In this document: positions 10,327 through 21,638 of the stretch, in pieces
Layout: each line of letters begins with the position of its first letter
How positions within the stretch are numbered: position 1 is the stretch's first letter
Assembly (NCBI GenBank): GCA_017893485.1
Contig: CM030358.1
Location: forward strand, 251,947,228 to 252,011,227
Reading direction: 5' to 3'
Length of the DNA: 64,000 bases
Source: Hemerocallis citrina
Lineage: Eukaryota; Streptophyta; Magnoliopsida; Asparagales; Asphodelaceae
Program-made: the position numbers and the translations under genes
Notes under the pieces: model-generated
What the model was told of the DNA's origin: nothing
The model's input: the letters and a program-made list of their open reading frames with translations, nothing else
Database searches by the model: none

Positions 10327-11188
10327 TTAGAAGCTATATTCATGCTACACATATTGTAGGATCATTCCTAAAAATATTTAGAAGCTATATTCATGCTACA
10401 CATGTGGTAGGATTATTCCTAAAAATATTTAGAAGCCATATTTATGCTTCAATTGTTGTAGGATTACTTCTAAAAATATTTAGAAGCCATGTTTATGCTT
10501 CAATTGTTGTAGGATTACTTCCAAAAATATTTAGAAGCCATATTTATGCTTCAATTGTTGTAGGATTACTTCTAAAAATATTTAGAAGCCATGTTTATGC
10601 TTCAATTGTTGTAGGATTACTTCCAAAAATATTTAGAAGCCATGTTTATGCTTCAATTGTTGTAGGATTACTTCTAAAAATATTTAGAAGCCATGTTTAT
10701 GCTTCAATTGTTGTAGGATTACTTCCAAAAATATTTAGAAGCCATGTTTATGCTTCAATTGTTGTAGGATTACTTCTAAAAATGTTTAGAAGCCATACTT
10801 ATGCTTCAAGTGTTGTAGGATCACTTCTAAAAATATTAGAAGTCATATTCATGCTTTACATGTTGTAGGATCACTTCTAAAAATATTAGAAGTCATATTC
10901 ATGCTTTACATGTTGTAGGATCACTTCTAAAAATATTAGAAGTCATATTCATACTTTACATGTTGTAGGATCACTTCTAAAAATATTAGAAGCCATATTC
11001 ATGCTTTACATGTTGTAGGATCACTTCTAAAAATATTAGAAGTCATATTTATACTTTACATGTTGTAGGATCACTTCTAAAAATATTAGAAGTCATATTT
11101 ATGCTTTACATGTTGTAGGATCACTTCTAAAAATATTAGAAGTCATATTTATGCTTTACATGTTGTAGGATTAATTCTAAAAATCCTA
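10327..11188 (+). repeat. Tandem repeats (51-bp then 50-bp units) in element C 3' LTR
   Basis: Same array as at 2020-2880, with the same number and order of units. Copy number has not changed since integration, so the array was present in the template. Confidence 0.9.
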
Positions 11189-13111
11189 CCATGTTTAGAC
11201 TACCTTATTTATGCTTAGAATGTTGTAGGATTTAAATTAAAAATGCCTACCACGCTTGGAATGTGGTATGTTCATACTAGTCGTATATCCATGCTTAAGA
11301 CTTGTTACAAGTGCATGCTAAATCATTTCATAATTGAGAGTATGGTGAGTTGATGGTTGTGCCATATATACCATGATTAATTGTCGTTGATTGATGCTTG
11401 AAATTGCATGCCATGATTGAATTGCCATAGGCTAAGTAATAAGAAAGAGCCACATTGGAATTGTAGTTATACTACCTTGTTGTAGTTGATATTAGTAAAG
11501 AACCATACATGCTCGTACGGCATAGTATAGCATCCTAGATTGCATGAGGATATGTACCAATGTTTATGTGGGTTAGGAAGAGAACCCATGGACTCTAGTC
11601 GAGTAGGTTCTAATTTAAAATGGAACCATAAGCATATGAGCACCCTTCATTCATAGTAATAAGGGTTGAGAAATTCTAATAGTTGTAGCTTGATAAGAAG
11701 CTAATTTAGGGTCTTCAAGTACCCTAAGGGTCATCGACCATCAAGACCACATCCTACCCCCTTAGAGTAAAATGGATAGATCTCACCTCGGGCATCGACG
11801 GATCTTAACCAATGTAGGTTGACCGTGGGCCGAGAGTGTTGGTAGAATCCAAGTTAGGGGTAGGAATGAGTGAGAGAAATATTATTACCAGAGTCTTGGA
11901 TCGAGGGACCACGAGTTGGACCATGATTGGAAACTATGCAAGATTGCATAGAAATAATAACCTCATTAGGATAGTGACTTATAAAATCATCCCGTAACCT
12001 TTTGCCCGAAAGAAGGGGAGTTAGTAGTAGGGTGCACCGTACGACCAAACCTTTCTTGAGGGCCGATCTTAGGTGGTGTTATTGGGTTGTACCTTCCCGT
12101 CAAAGGGATACGTACGGTGCCGTCTCACAAGTTGAGGACACGGGTTGCGTATCTCGCGCTGTTAATTCCTGAAGTACCGTGGCTAGGGGTGCCACAGGAT
12201 GCATTGTGCAGTCCTGCGCTTGCGATACCCTAGAGGGTGCCACAGGGTAGGCTTTGCGTTGCCCTGCGCTTGCGAAACCCTATAGTGTGATTTTTTGGAA
12301 TGACGCCCGATACGTTGGGATCGTCTAATTTGAGTGAGGTCCGGTTAGCCGGGTCGCGGTGGCGAACATAGACACCACGGGCGAAATGCAACAGTGGCAC
12401 ATGACCACATCTGCAGCCTCGCGAGTCACGTGTAGTTGTCAGGAACAGGTTGTGTGCAATTAGAATTCATAACGCGGGTTCAATCCCTATGTATGGAGAA
12501 ACGGCTTGAGATGGAGTCGCATGTAGTATGGGCTGCATGTTGCTTTCGGAGACTTGCTGATGTTAGAATAAGAGCATCCTAGTATTAGTTGACATGGCAT
12601 TAGTACCCTAGCTTAGTCAACAGTGCATTAGTGTTCTAGTTTAGTCGACAGTACATTAGTGTTCTAGTTTAGTTGACAGTGCATTGGCATTCCAGTTTGA
12701 TTGATATTTGTTGGATTCTTGCACTCACGAACACTTAAACTACACCGACATACTTTACTATGTTTGTATATATTGTTTGGAGATCCGCTGCTATATGATC
12801 AGCCTTTAAGCGTCAGTGAATACTGACGTCCCCACTTCCATAGGTGCTGGACCGCAAAAATACAGGTGCGAGATTCAGGAGGACTCAAGGCAAGGAAAGT
12901 GAGGAGTCAACGTCAAGTTTTAATTTCCGCTGTAATAACTATTTCATGTATACTCTGATGTAATCCAGTGTATTGAGGGGAACACTCGGCCTGTAATATT
13001 GAGTTAATAAAAAGTTTTAAATTTTCCTGTTTTCTGTGTTTTGTGACTTATTGAAGGAAAGGTCTTGGCTCGTGTCTCGGTTTCCCAGTATATGGAAAAC
13101 GGGGCGTTACA

Positions 13112-13116
13112 GCTAT
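13112..13116. repeat. Right target-site duplication of element C (GCTAT)
   Basis: Matches 834-838 exactly. Confidence 0.93.
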
Positions 13117-13392
13117 CTCCATGTGTCGGATCTTAGCCGAGAGCTCGTCGTTCTTCCGCTCGGCGACGGCAAGCTCTCTACGAAGCCGCTCGACCTCACC
13201 TTCGGGACAAGGGGCTCGGGGTTGCTTTCGCAGTTGCTTCAACTCGCGACAATACCCCCTCACAGCTGCCTTTGTCTCCTCCAGCTTCAAGAACATTAGA
13301 AACCGCCTCTGTCGGCTATTCGAGAGCTCGCCCTTCGTTTTGGCCAGCTCCTTACGAAGGTGTGCAACCTCCGTGATCGGACCGAACTTCAC
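13112..13392 (-). pseudogene. Element A antisense ORF2, N-terminal part (split by element C)
   Basis: The segment starts after a good acceptor-like site (GCTTTTCAG, 13393-13401 on the minus strand), so it is probably an internal exon. It encodes a Lys/Glu/Arg/Leu-rich helical protein, likely a coiled coil. The frame continues exactly into 833-227 once element C and one GCTAT copy are ignored, showing that the gene was open when C landed. I cannot identify the first exon; 13402-13604 holds the 3' flank of ORF1 and no clear coding sequence. Confidence 0.65.
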
Positions 13393-13604
13393 CTGAAAAG
13401 CAGAGATAAATCCGAGACCCTACACTTGGAGAATTCTACGCCTAATCAAACACAAAATCCAAGACTCAACACTCGGATAAATTTTGGCCAAACAAACTGT
13501 TTTCATTCAAAACCAAGAAGAAAGTTTTACAAGAGCGGTGGCCAGTCCGCAATTAGGCTTACAAAAGGAAACAAAACAACAAAAGACTAAAAGAGGCAAC
13601 CGAG

Positions 13605-15935
13605 TCAGGGGTCGACCTTTTTGTCGTTCGGGTCCGTCGACCCCTCGGCCTTGTCCTTGCCCTCGTCCTCTTCCTCATCCTCGCTCCCACTCTCCTCCTC
13701 AGAGTCGTCCTCCTCTTCTTCCTCGGCCTCGGTCTCACCCGGGCCTTCGACACCGTCTGTCTGTCCCTCGGGGCCGAGCATCCCCTGGGGAACCTCCTCC
13801 TCCCCCTCCACGGGATCGTAGAAACGGTAGGAGGACATGTCGAAACCCGGATTCCGAGCAGCGACGTGGAGCAGGGCTCGGCCGTAGGCGTCCTCCATGT
13901 TCTTGAACATGTGGTGCTCGGCCTCCTCCTGGACAGCTTTCTTCGCCTTCGCCACCTTAGACCGGTGCTTGGCCATGATCTTCTCGGCTCTCTTCCTAGC
14001 CCTCTCTGCCTCCGATCGAGCATTGGCCAGCTCCTCCTTCAGCTCGGCGTTCTCCTTCTCCGAGGTCTCGAGCTTGGCTGCCGTGTCCTTCGACAGCTGA
14101 TTGGCGTCAGCCAACTGCTTCTCCAACCCCGCCACTTCGGCCGCTCTTTTTGCCGAGAGGAGTTGCTCAGCATCAAGCAGCTTTGTGGCTTTGACGCGCT
14201 CCGTTCTCTCCCGCTCATACTCCTGTTCCTTGCTCGCAAACTGCTCGAGCAAGAAGTTGAAGTGGCAGAGGGTCTGAAAAGAGAACAAATCGTTAAAGTC
14301 CGAACGCAGAAACTTAGAAAATCTCAGAAAAAGTTTCAATAAGAAAGAGTTCGGTCCACTTACCGACATTGTGTTCCGAGCGATCTGCATCGTGGCGTCC
14401 CCTGCCAGCCCGGCCTTTAGGGCCGCTCGATCCTTTGGGGTCGACAGGTGCCTCACCGCTTCCATGCAGATGTTGCCGTCGCCCAAGAAGCCGTCGAAAT
14501 TTATCACCTGCCAGTCAGGGACGAAGATCTGCTTGTGCCTCTCGGTCAAGATCTTCTTCGCATCGGCAGTGAGGGGCGGAACTTGGAGGGACCGCACCTC
14601 TTTCACGCCAAATGCACCGCTCGACGAGCCGGCTGCATCCCCCTCCACCGTTGGCGCCGGCACACCGGAAACTGGAGGATCCGTAGCTGCGGACTTCTCC
14701 TGCTCAGGGCCGGCCCCCGGAACAACGGCCTTCTGCAGGTCGCTTGTCTTCCCGACCGACGGTATCTTCGGGGCTCGGCCGCCCTGAGGCCCCGCCGAAG
14801 GCCTCTTCTTCCTCGTCTCCTGCTCCGCCGCCCTGGCCTTCGCCATCAAAGCCCTATAGTCCATCTTCATCGTCTCTGCACAAGCCGAATGAAAAAACTT
14901 AGAAAAATTTTCATGAACTTTAAGCAAAGAGTATAAATACCAGAAGCGTACTAGGGTCGATCGGACTGAGACCCCCTCGGAACAAAGCCTCCTCAGTAAT
15001 ATCTTTCCAGCTTAGCGCTGGCAAAGCGAGGAGCTTCTTGAGGACCTCTGCTTCCTCGTCACTCAGCACCGACTCTTTCTTGGCTCGCTTGGGCAGGCCA
15101 TCCTTCGCCCAAACTATCAGGATCGCCCACGGTGCGGGAGCTCGGATGATGAAATACTTCTCCTTCCAATGTTTGATCGAGTCCGGATTCTCGATCAACT
15201 TCACGCCCGTCCGCGGCGAAAGATAGAACCTCTGTTCGTTTCGGTTTGGTTGGCAAGGGCGGTAGAGGCACTGAAAGAGAAACATGCTCGGTATGGCACC
15301 GACCTCTTGGCACCGGAGAACAAACACCAGGACGTGCCTCCAGGTGTTCGGCATCAGCTGGGCGGGGCTCAAACCGTACCAATTCAAGACATCGATTATG
15401 AACGGATGAAGGGGAAAGCGGAGCCCGGCGCAGAGGGAGTCGAGAGGAAAGACGCACACGTCCGTTGAAGACTTGGTGTTGGCTCGGAAGCCTGGTCCGG
15501 GAAGGAGTAGCCCGTAGTCGGCGGGAATCGGAATCCCTTTCGGATCAGATGTAGATCGGCCTCCGTAAGAGACGAGATGGTATGGTCCACCTCGGACAAC
15601 TCTCTCGGTTCATTCTCCTCCACCGACTTGGCCGTGCCTTGGGTCACCTTCTCTAAGATTTCCTCGGCGTAATCCCGAACGCCTCCTATGCTCGACAGAG
15701 CGATAGGCTGTCGACCGAACGCCCCCGCCGTCTTCGGCATCTCGATGATCGTGACCACTCCTTTACCCTTTTGAGATGCCGCCGCGACCTCCTGAGGTGG
15801 CTCGGCTACTTCGCCCTCTCTGTCCGGCCGAACGACGCTCTGATCGGTCGGCTCCACCACCTCCTTTCCCTTACCCGCTCGGCCTACGGCTTGCTCCGAG
15901 GCGGGGGTCTCATCCGAGGAAGTAATCTTAACCAT
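13605..15935 (-). pseudogene. Element A antisense ORF1: Transposase_28-type domain plus coiled coil
   Basis: This multi-exon antisense gene starts at 15935. An N-terminal low-complexity part is followed by the conserved plant domain annotated as 'putative gypsy type transposon' (Pfam Transposase_28), about 15540-15100, including PLHPFIIDVLNWYGLSPAQL and a WKEKYFIIR motif. Then come a conserved VPDWQV-type segment, a long coiled coil (about 14200-13880) and a very acidic tail. Two introns fit GT...AG: 14874-14940 (67 nt) and 14274-14363 (90 nt), both phase 0. A one-base frameshift lies near 15530, because the conserved frame and the upstream frame differ. The predicted product is about 720 residues. 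Its role in the element is unknown. A homologous, more decayed copy is in element B. Confidence 0.8.
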
Positions 15936-16127
15936 TTTCTAAAGAGAAAGGAAAGAAACTGACCTTGAAGTGACAGCTACGGTCGAAAAAGCTCACCGAA
16001 GACAAAGAACGCCTTGCCGCGACAGCTAGCAGCGCCACCAAGGAGCTAAAAACTTCGAAGGTGAAAGTAAAAACTGGAGAGAGAGAGTAAAAGTGAATAA
16101 TGGGACTTGGATTGAGGGGGAGTGAAG

Positions 16128-16135
16128 ATTTATAG
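16128..16135 (-). promoter_or_regulatory. Candidate promoter TATA box for element A antisense ORF1
   Basis: On the minus strand TATAAATC lies about 190 bp upstream of the ORF1 start, followed by a CT-rich leader (about 16060-16125). This is a plausible plant core promoter and would make the antisense gene independent of the LTR. It is predicted from sequence only. Confidence 0.45.
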
Positions 16136-16316
16136 TAAAAAAGGAACGTCCCTTGGACTTCCAAACGTAAGGGCGCAACTTTTGGGCCACTCTCGAAGCG
16201 TCGCGAAGGCCCAACACGACTCTGTCCTTTTCACCAAGTCAAGTAGCTCGGCACAACAGGATCTAAATCCGAATTACACACAATCCGAGCCCAGTGGCAA
16301 AGAGCCCGGTCGGCTG

Positions 16317-16560
16317 CCGAGCAAGTGCCATTCCGAGCCTGCAAACAGAGAAAACTCACTTTCTCCTCAACTTTCGTGTAGGATCTCGATCAGACGGCCC
16401 AGATCTTGCCAGCGACGCTAAACGACAAGATAGCATTTTCTTGGGAACTGAGCCCGTCTCGAGATTCTCCACACCATCTGACGGCTCAGATTGCGCCATG
16501 TCGCTCGGACAACCGTGCCCTCAGACGTCCCACCTCTGTCTGAAGAAGCCAGAAAAAATT
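16317..16560. repeat. Single upstream copy of the 223-bp repeat of element A
   Basis: The stretch beginning CGGTCGGCTGCCGAGCAAGT matches the units of the array at 17745-18690. It is separated from that array by the unrelated 134-bp repeats. Confidence 0.75.
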
Positions 16561-16840
16561 TAGATTCAAAGTCTTAAGGCACCGCCCTCGGCGAGCCCCC
16601 CAGGCCCCAGGTCTCGGTCGGCATTCCTCTCACCCGTGAGCAAAACAAAGCCTCCGGCCTCGGAGCCAAAGCCATGAATTGTTCAGGGATTGGGGAGAAA
16701 CCGCCGACCCACGGGGCCCGGTCAAAAGCAGATTGGCATGCCTCCCATCTCTAACACCTCCAGATTGACAACCATCAAAGCCACCAGCCCGGATGGAAGA
16801 CAGAGATCGGAAGAGACCCATAATTCTGAAGCTGCAGTCC

Positions 16841-17400
16841 CTCGGATCCGGACTTGGGTCATCACCTCTTCTACCATGATCTTCCCCGACCCTGACACCC
16901 ACATCGGGGCAGTCAGAATCGGGAGAAGTTCACGGTGGAAGAACGATCACCCGTCCTTCCGAAGCAAACTCTTCCCTCGGATCCGGACTTGGGTCATCAC
17001 CTCTTCTACCATGATCTCCCCCGACCCTGACACCCACATCGGGGCAGTCAGAATCGGGAGAAGATCATGGTGGAAGAACGACCACCCGTCCTACCGAGGC
17101 ACACCGCCCCTCGGATCTGGTCTTCGGTAGTCAACCCTTCTACCAATATCTCCCCTGACCCTGGTACCTCCACCCGGGCCGTCAGAATTAGGAGAAGATT
17201 TTGGCGGAAGAACGACCCCCCGTCCTTCCGAAGCAATTCGCCCCTCGGGTTCGGACTACGGTCGTCACCACTCCTACCATGTTCTCCCTCGACCCTGACA
17301 CCCGCATCGGGGCCATCAAGATTGGGAGAAGAACAAGGCAAAAGAGTGACCACCTCTCCGAACCTCTCGAGGTTAAAATTTCACAAGGCAAGCATCCGCC
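16841..17400. repeat. About 134-bp tandem repeat, four units (element A)
   Basis: Units starting CTCGGATCCGGACTTGGGTC or variants recur at 16841, 16976, 17110 and 17244, each including the phrase CCGACCCTGACACCC or a variant. Divergence rises across the array. It lies between the antisense genes and the 3' LTR, the hypervariable region of Tat elements known to spawn satellite-like repeats. Confidence 0.8.
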
Positions 17401-17744
17401 TTGACTCCGGACGTCACTACTTCTGCTATGATCTCCTCCGGCCATGACATCCGCATTGGGGCCGTCCCAACCAGGAGAAGACAATAGCCGAAGAGCAACC
17501 ACCCAAGGCAGATACCTCCGAGGTCTAAAACTCAACATTGTTGCGACTGAAATAACAAGGGGAATGGGGTACTTATAATTTCCCTCGAAAAACTAGCCAT
17601 TATGACCCTCGGAAGTTGAAACGCCACACATTAATTGGAAGGCACCACTGCTTAATGACCTCAGGAAGTTGGAATGCCGCACGAATCCTGGGACGCCATT
17701 AATGCCCTCGAAAACTGAATCGTATTGAGATCCGTTCCCCCCTT

Positions 17745-18690
17745 CTACGACCCGGAACGCTCTTCCATGCTCGGACTGCCGCACCCCCAATCCTTCGGTC
17801 GGCTGCCGAGCAAGTGCCTTTTCGATCCTGCAAACGGAGAAAACTCACTTTATCCTCAACTTTCGTGTAAGATCTCGATCAGACGGCCCAGATCTTACCA
17901 AGGACAATAAACGACAAGATAGTGTTTTCTTGAGAACTGTGCCCGTCTCGAGATGCGTGTCGTCATCCGACGGCTCAGATTGCGCCACGTCGCTCGGACT
18001 GCCGAAACCCCAATCCTTCGGTCGGCTGCCGAGCAAGTGCCTTTCCGATCCTGCAAACGGAGAAAACTCACTTTCTCCTCAACTTTCGTGTAAGATCTCG
18101 ATCAGACGGCCCAGATCTTGCCGAGGACACTAAACGACAAGATAGTGTTTTCTTGAGAAATGTGCCCGTCTCGAGATGCGTGTCGTCATCCAACGGCTCA
18201 GATTGTGCCACGTTGCTCGGATTGCCGAAACCCCAATCCTTCGGTCGGCTGCCGAGCAAGTGCCTTTCCGAGCCGGCACTCGCTCCATGTCATCCGACGG
18301 CTCAGATTGCGCCACGTCGCTCGGACTGCCGAAACCCCATGCCTTCGGTCGGCTGCCGAGCAAGTGCCTTTCCGATCCTGCAAACAGAGAAAAAAGCCAC
18401 CGAGCAACCACAACCGTTGGATCTCTCAGAAATCCGTGCTTCTGATGATGAATGGTCCAGATCGCGCCACGCGCGCTAAAAGACAAGATAGCATTTTCTT
18501 GGGAGATGCGTCATCATCCGACGGCTCAGATTACGCCACGTCGCTCGGTTCGCCGAACCCCCTGCCTCCGGTCGGCTGCCGAGCAAGTGCCATTCCGAGC
18601 TCACAAACGAAGAAAAAGGCTACCGAGCGATAACGACTGCCAGATCTCCCAGAAAATCGCTTTCGACGCTGATCAAAGGTCCAGATTGCG
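17745..18690. repeat. 223-bp tandem repeat array with one 104-bp short unit (element A)
   Basis: The marker CGGTCGGCTGCCGAGCAAGT occurs at 17796, 18019, 18242, 18346 and 18569. The steps are 223, 223, 104 and 223, so one unit lost an internal segment. Short open frames on both strands are by-products of the repeats. No coding function is visible. Confidence 0.85.
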
Positions 18691-19116
18691 CCACACAATA
18701 ATCGGTATTTAAAAATCAAATTTTATTTATTTAAATCATTTTATTTATTTAAAAATTGCAAAAAATTGCCAAAAATTCGGGAAAATTAACTAAAAATTCT
18801 AGGAAATAATTATAAATTCGGGGGAATATTTTTAAGCCCCTGAATGAACAATTATTGCCTAAAATATACGGTTAAGGCCCTCGAACAATTGGTTAATGCA
18901 TCGTGAAATTAAATAAATAATCCGAAAAAATAGATAAAAACCGTCGGATATTCAACAAGGCTTCAGAACAGCTCACATCTTCAAAAATCACTTCACTACC
19001 CCCTTCGAGGTCCAAAATCCTCCATTCGGACTCCGATACAACTCCACTAGCCTCTAAAACAGTTAAACTACTCCTCAAAGGCTGATCACACTCAGTCTTT
19101 AGGAGTGGGGGGCTCG
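18691..19116. other. Non-coding end of element A before its 3' LTR, with polypurine tract
   Basis: AT-rich sequence (18715-18930) followed by unique sequence. I see no convincing gene; a 60-codon minus-strand frame at 18893-19078 has no recognisable feature. AGGAGTGGGGGG at 19101-19112 is the likely polypurine tract just before the LTR. Confidence 0.6.
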
Positions 19117-19692
19117 TGATATGGCTAAAAATGGGGTTAAATCAGAACCATTCAGACTGGGCACAAATCTTGAAGCTCGGGGGTAAAACGATAATTTCAC
19201 ATACAAACGGGTCCAAAACAGGTACTGGATCTCCTTCTCACAGATCCAATAATCCACAAACGGATTCACTCCAATTGGATACAGGTCCCGACCCGAGGGA
19301 ACCCAGACCAACAAGAGGCAAATCAGGGTCACTGATTTGACCAAGTCAACGGGCCTGATTTGCTCTCACCGGGAATCAGGGATTAGTTTCCTAAACAGAC
19401 TATGAGGATTTTACTCCTGACAGTTACACAGGGAATCAGGCCCCTAATCATTCCTATGGTGACTATAAATACCCCCTACCACTGTGACCAGGTAATCACT
19501 CTTTTTCCACCTTAAGCTCTTTCATAATCAATACTGGTTACTGACAAGAGCGTCGGAGGGTGCGTCGCCAGAATCAATCCCGGTGTATCACACTTCCTTG
19601 CAGGTTGCGGCAGGAATTAGAAGGCTTGGATCCGCTGTTCAGGTTCTTCTCGAACTCACAAATCTCATCTGTTTACCCCCACACCAAAATCA
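19117..19692 (+). repeat. 3' LTR of element A (576 bp)
   Basis: It starts TGATATGG after a purine tract and ends AAAATCA. A TATA box (TATAAATA, 19464-19471) is followed by a pyrimidine-rich stretch and by AGAGCGTCGGAGGGTG, an arrangement also present in element B's LTR (TAGATCGTCGGAGGGTC on its coding strand). Length (576 versus 582 bp) and both ends agree with that LTR, although most of the sequence has diverged. No partner LTR is in the window. Confidence 0.82.
19464..19471 (+). promoter_or_regulatory. TATA box of element A LTR
   Basis: TATAAATA followed by CCCCC, about 350 bp into the LTR; same layout as in element B's LTR. Confidence 0.6.
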
Positions 19693-21009
19693 GCGGTAAC
19701 AACGGCCATTCGGATTCCATCAAAGGGTGGAAAGAGAAATATTTCGTGATCCGGAGCGAGAAGTCTTGGGGATTCCGACCTCGTGGAATTTTTTCAAGCC
19801 TTCGAAGCATAGTGACTTGACAGAAAAGGAGTGGAAGCAGGTTGAGAAGATTTTTGGGGGGCACAGCATAGCGGCCTCGAGTGACGGAGCTACACCTGGC
19901 CCGGGCCGGACTGAGCCCAGCCGATCCTAGTATGTTTCTTTCTGAAATTTTTCATCTTTCTACCTTCGTGTTATCGTTAGCCCCTCTTCTTTTATTTTTG
20001 CAGAGATGACTTCTAAGCAGGTGGATGACAGGCATGCCTTGCTAACCATCGCCCGAGAAGGCGAGAGCGGAGAAGAGGAAGAAGGCAGAGCAGGAGAAGC
20101 TGGCCGCCCAAGCAGGGGGGTCCGGCAAGGGTCCAGCCCCGGTAGCCGAGGAGCCTTCTCCCGCGAAGAAGGCCAAGAAGGATCACTCCCATGCGTCGAA
20201 GGCGCCTCGGGATGCGGGGGGCAGTTCGAGCAAAACTGTCGAAGCCCCAGGGAAGAGGTTTCCCCCACCTCATCCCGCTACCGAGCAGATGGTGGGGCAA
20301 CATGGGCTGCAACCCTTCGCTCCCGACTGGTCGATCGTACAGAGGGATACTCTGCTCGAGGGTCCCGCGGCCGTTGAGTTCGTCACGAAAGTTGCCACCG
20401 AGAGGGATCAGATGGCGCTGGTATCACAGATGGCTGATCAGGCCTTCATGCGCTGGTCTCAGGCGTCTGTCTCGATAAGTGCTTGAGTCTTTGTATTTGT
20501 ATATGGTTTGATCTTGGAATTTTTTTGGCTTTTTCTCCTTCGAACAGGCGATGCTCCACGAGCAGCACTTCTAAAAGTGCTTGGAGAGGGAGATCATTGT
20601 GGAGAGGAGGAACGCGGAAAAGTATCTCCGTGTGTTGAACAAGATGACCGACGACCTGAAGGAGGCTCAGAGCATGGCGGTCATCCACGAGGCCCAGATG
20701 ACCTCACTCTGTGAGCATCACAAGAAGGACGTGGATCGCCTTAAGGAAAGGATCGAAGAGGAGGCGGAGAAGGGGCGAAAGGCCTTGGTGAGGATGGAGG
20801 CTGCGTCGGCGGAGGCCCTGATCATGGCACAGGACGAGGCATATGACCAGGTCAAGGAGCACTTCCGGAGGATCTACCCGGAGCAGAACGTGGATCATCT
20901 CCACTACCGTTGGCAGCCGGACCTTCCGCCAACTCCCGGTGGCGAGGAGATGGGGGGCGACCATGCTGGCGATGAGGTGCCACCCCCCCCCCCCCCCCCT
21001 CAAGCATAG
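19693..21009 (+). pseudogene. Element B antisense ORF1 (Transposase_28-type), truncated and decayed
   Basis: The 5' part was removed by insertion of element A. What remains starts inside the conserved domain (GWKEKYFVI motif near 19727), then a Lys/Ala-rich stretch, the conserved PFAPDW segment (about 20325), a coiled coil (20575-20900) and a Pro-rich end at 21009. The layout matches element A ORF1, including two introns: one at about 19930-20003, and one at 20475-20547 whose donor reads AT instead of GT. Frameshifts lie near 19770 and 20055, and there is a stop at about 20572 (TAA). A C17 tract (20983-20999) encodes the Pro run. Not functional here. Confidence 0.75.
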
Positions 21010-21173
21010 ACTAGGCTTTCTTATTTTTGAATGTACATGCCTCGTGCAGACTGGCCACCACAATTTTGTATCCCCATTTTTGAAAGTAATGAAATATACT
21101 TTTTTGGCCGAGGCTTCATAACTTGCACATTTTCTAGCTCTCCTTTGTGATGTTTGTTCTCGTATTTTGATAG

Positions 21174-21638
21174 ACGCACGGGATCTTAGGTGCCGATCCT
21201 GTTTTCACCGAGGGATCCCTGGTCCGAGCAGGGAGGGAGGCAATGGAGGCCGCTCTGGCTTGCCAGCGAAAACAGGCTCGGGACCGAGCTACCGCTGTCA
21301 ATTATTTCTTGAACAAGTCTAGGGAGCTCGATCTGGAGGTGGCTCGTTTGAAGAAAGCCATAGCCGACCGAGATTGGTGGGTAATCGAGACGGACTGGTC
21401 CATCTCGGATGCCTCGAGTGGGCGGTCAGCTTCAGAGTCTTTCCTTGCCAAGACCGTTGTTGAGAAGGAGTTGGGAGATCTACCGGCTGAAGCTGGTATT
21501 GAGTGCGGGTTTGATCGAGGAGGCGAGCAACTCGACCCCGTGGCCGTCTCTGACATTTTTATTGGAGGGCACCCAGCCAGAAGATGCGGGAAGCTTGGTG
21601 GCGGGGGTCTCTTCCCTGGTTGGTCCGGCCGAATGTGA
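21174..21638 (+). pseudogene. Element B antisense ORF2 (coiled coil)
   Basis: An open segment follows an acceptor-like site (TTGATAG, ending 21173). It encodes a charged helical protein, then a Gly-rich tail, and ends at 21638. The core resembles element A ORF2 (pattern E-V-x-x-L-+-+ ... W) and has the same position after ORF1. The first exon is not identifiable. Marked as pseudogene because its partner gene is broken, though this segment has no internal stop from 21174. Confidence 0.55.

Larger units (their letters stand above)
839..13111 (+). mobile_element. Element C: Ty3/gypsy chromovirus (Tekay/Del-like), integrase-deleted
   Basis: This is a structurally complete LTR retrotransposon of 12,273 bp: TG...CA LTRs of about 3.97 kb, initiator-Met tRNA primer site, leader ORF, gag with two zinc knuckles, protease, RT, RNase H, a chromodomain-like C-terminus, purine tract, 3' LTR and a 5-bp TSD. 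Very long LTRs plus a C-terminal chromodomain region fit the Tekay/Del chromovirus lineage. The order is the chromovirus one, but the integrase zinc finger and DDE core are missing and gag has two stops. The LTRs differ at only about 15 positions by eye, so insertion is recent. It therefore was probably mobilised in trans. Confidence 0.92.
9147..13111 (+). repeat. 3' LTR of element C (3,965 bp)
   Basis: It is nearly identical to 839-4804. By eye I find about 15 substitutions and one or two single-base length differences. It keeps the TATA box (9455-9462), the 50/51-bp array and the AATAAA (13006-13011). It ends GTTACA before the duplicated GCTAT. Confidence 0.93.
1..19692 (+). mobile_element. 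Element A: 3' part of a Tat-lineage Ty3/gypsy retrotransposon
   Basis: This is the 3' part of a plus-strand LTR retrotransposon whose gag-pol lies left of the window. It ends in an LTR (19117-19692) preceded by a purine tract, and carries genes on the opposite strand between pol and the 3' LTR. Such antisense genes are known from Tat-lineage elements (Grande, Retand type). Its LTR starts TGATATGG and ends ATCA, like that of element B, supporting a shared lineage. Element C is nested inside it (839-13111). The 5 bases after its end, GCGGT, are the expected target duplication, but the partner copy is outside the window. The coding sequence that resumes at 19693 belongs to element B, so A is inserted in B. 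Confidence 0.8.

Noticed and set aside
13866..14342. Leu-rich plus-strand frame opposite antisense ORF1
   Set aside because: Leu/Ser-rich translation of the complement of a Glu/Lys-rich coiled coil; it also spans the intron.
16630..17540. Several 90-146-codon frames in the 134-bp repeat region
   Set aside because: Open frames on both strands shift with each unit; they follow the repeat structure and show no domain.
18893..19078. 61-codon minus-strand frame before element A's 3' LTR
   Set aside because: No start context, splice signal or family resemblance; sits in the untranslated end of the element.
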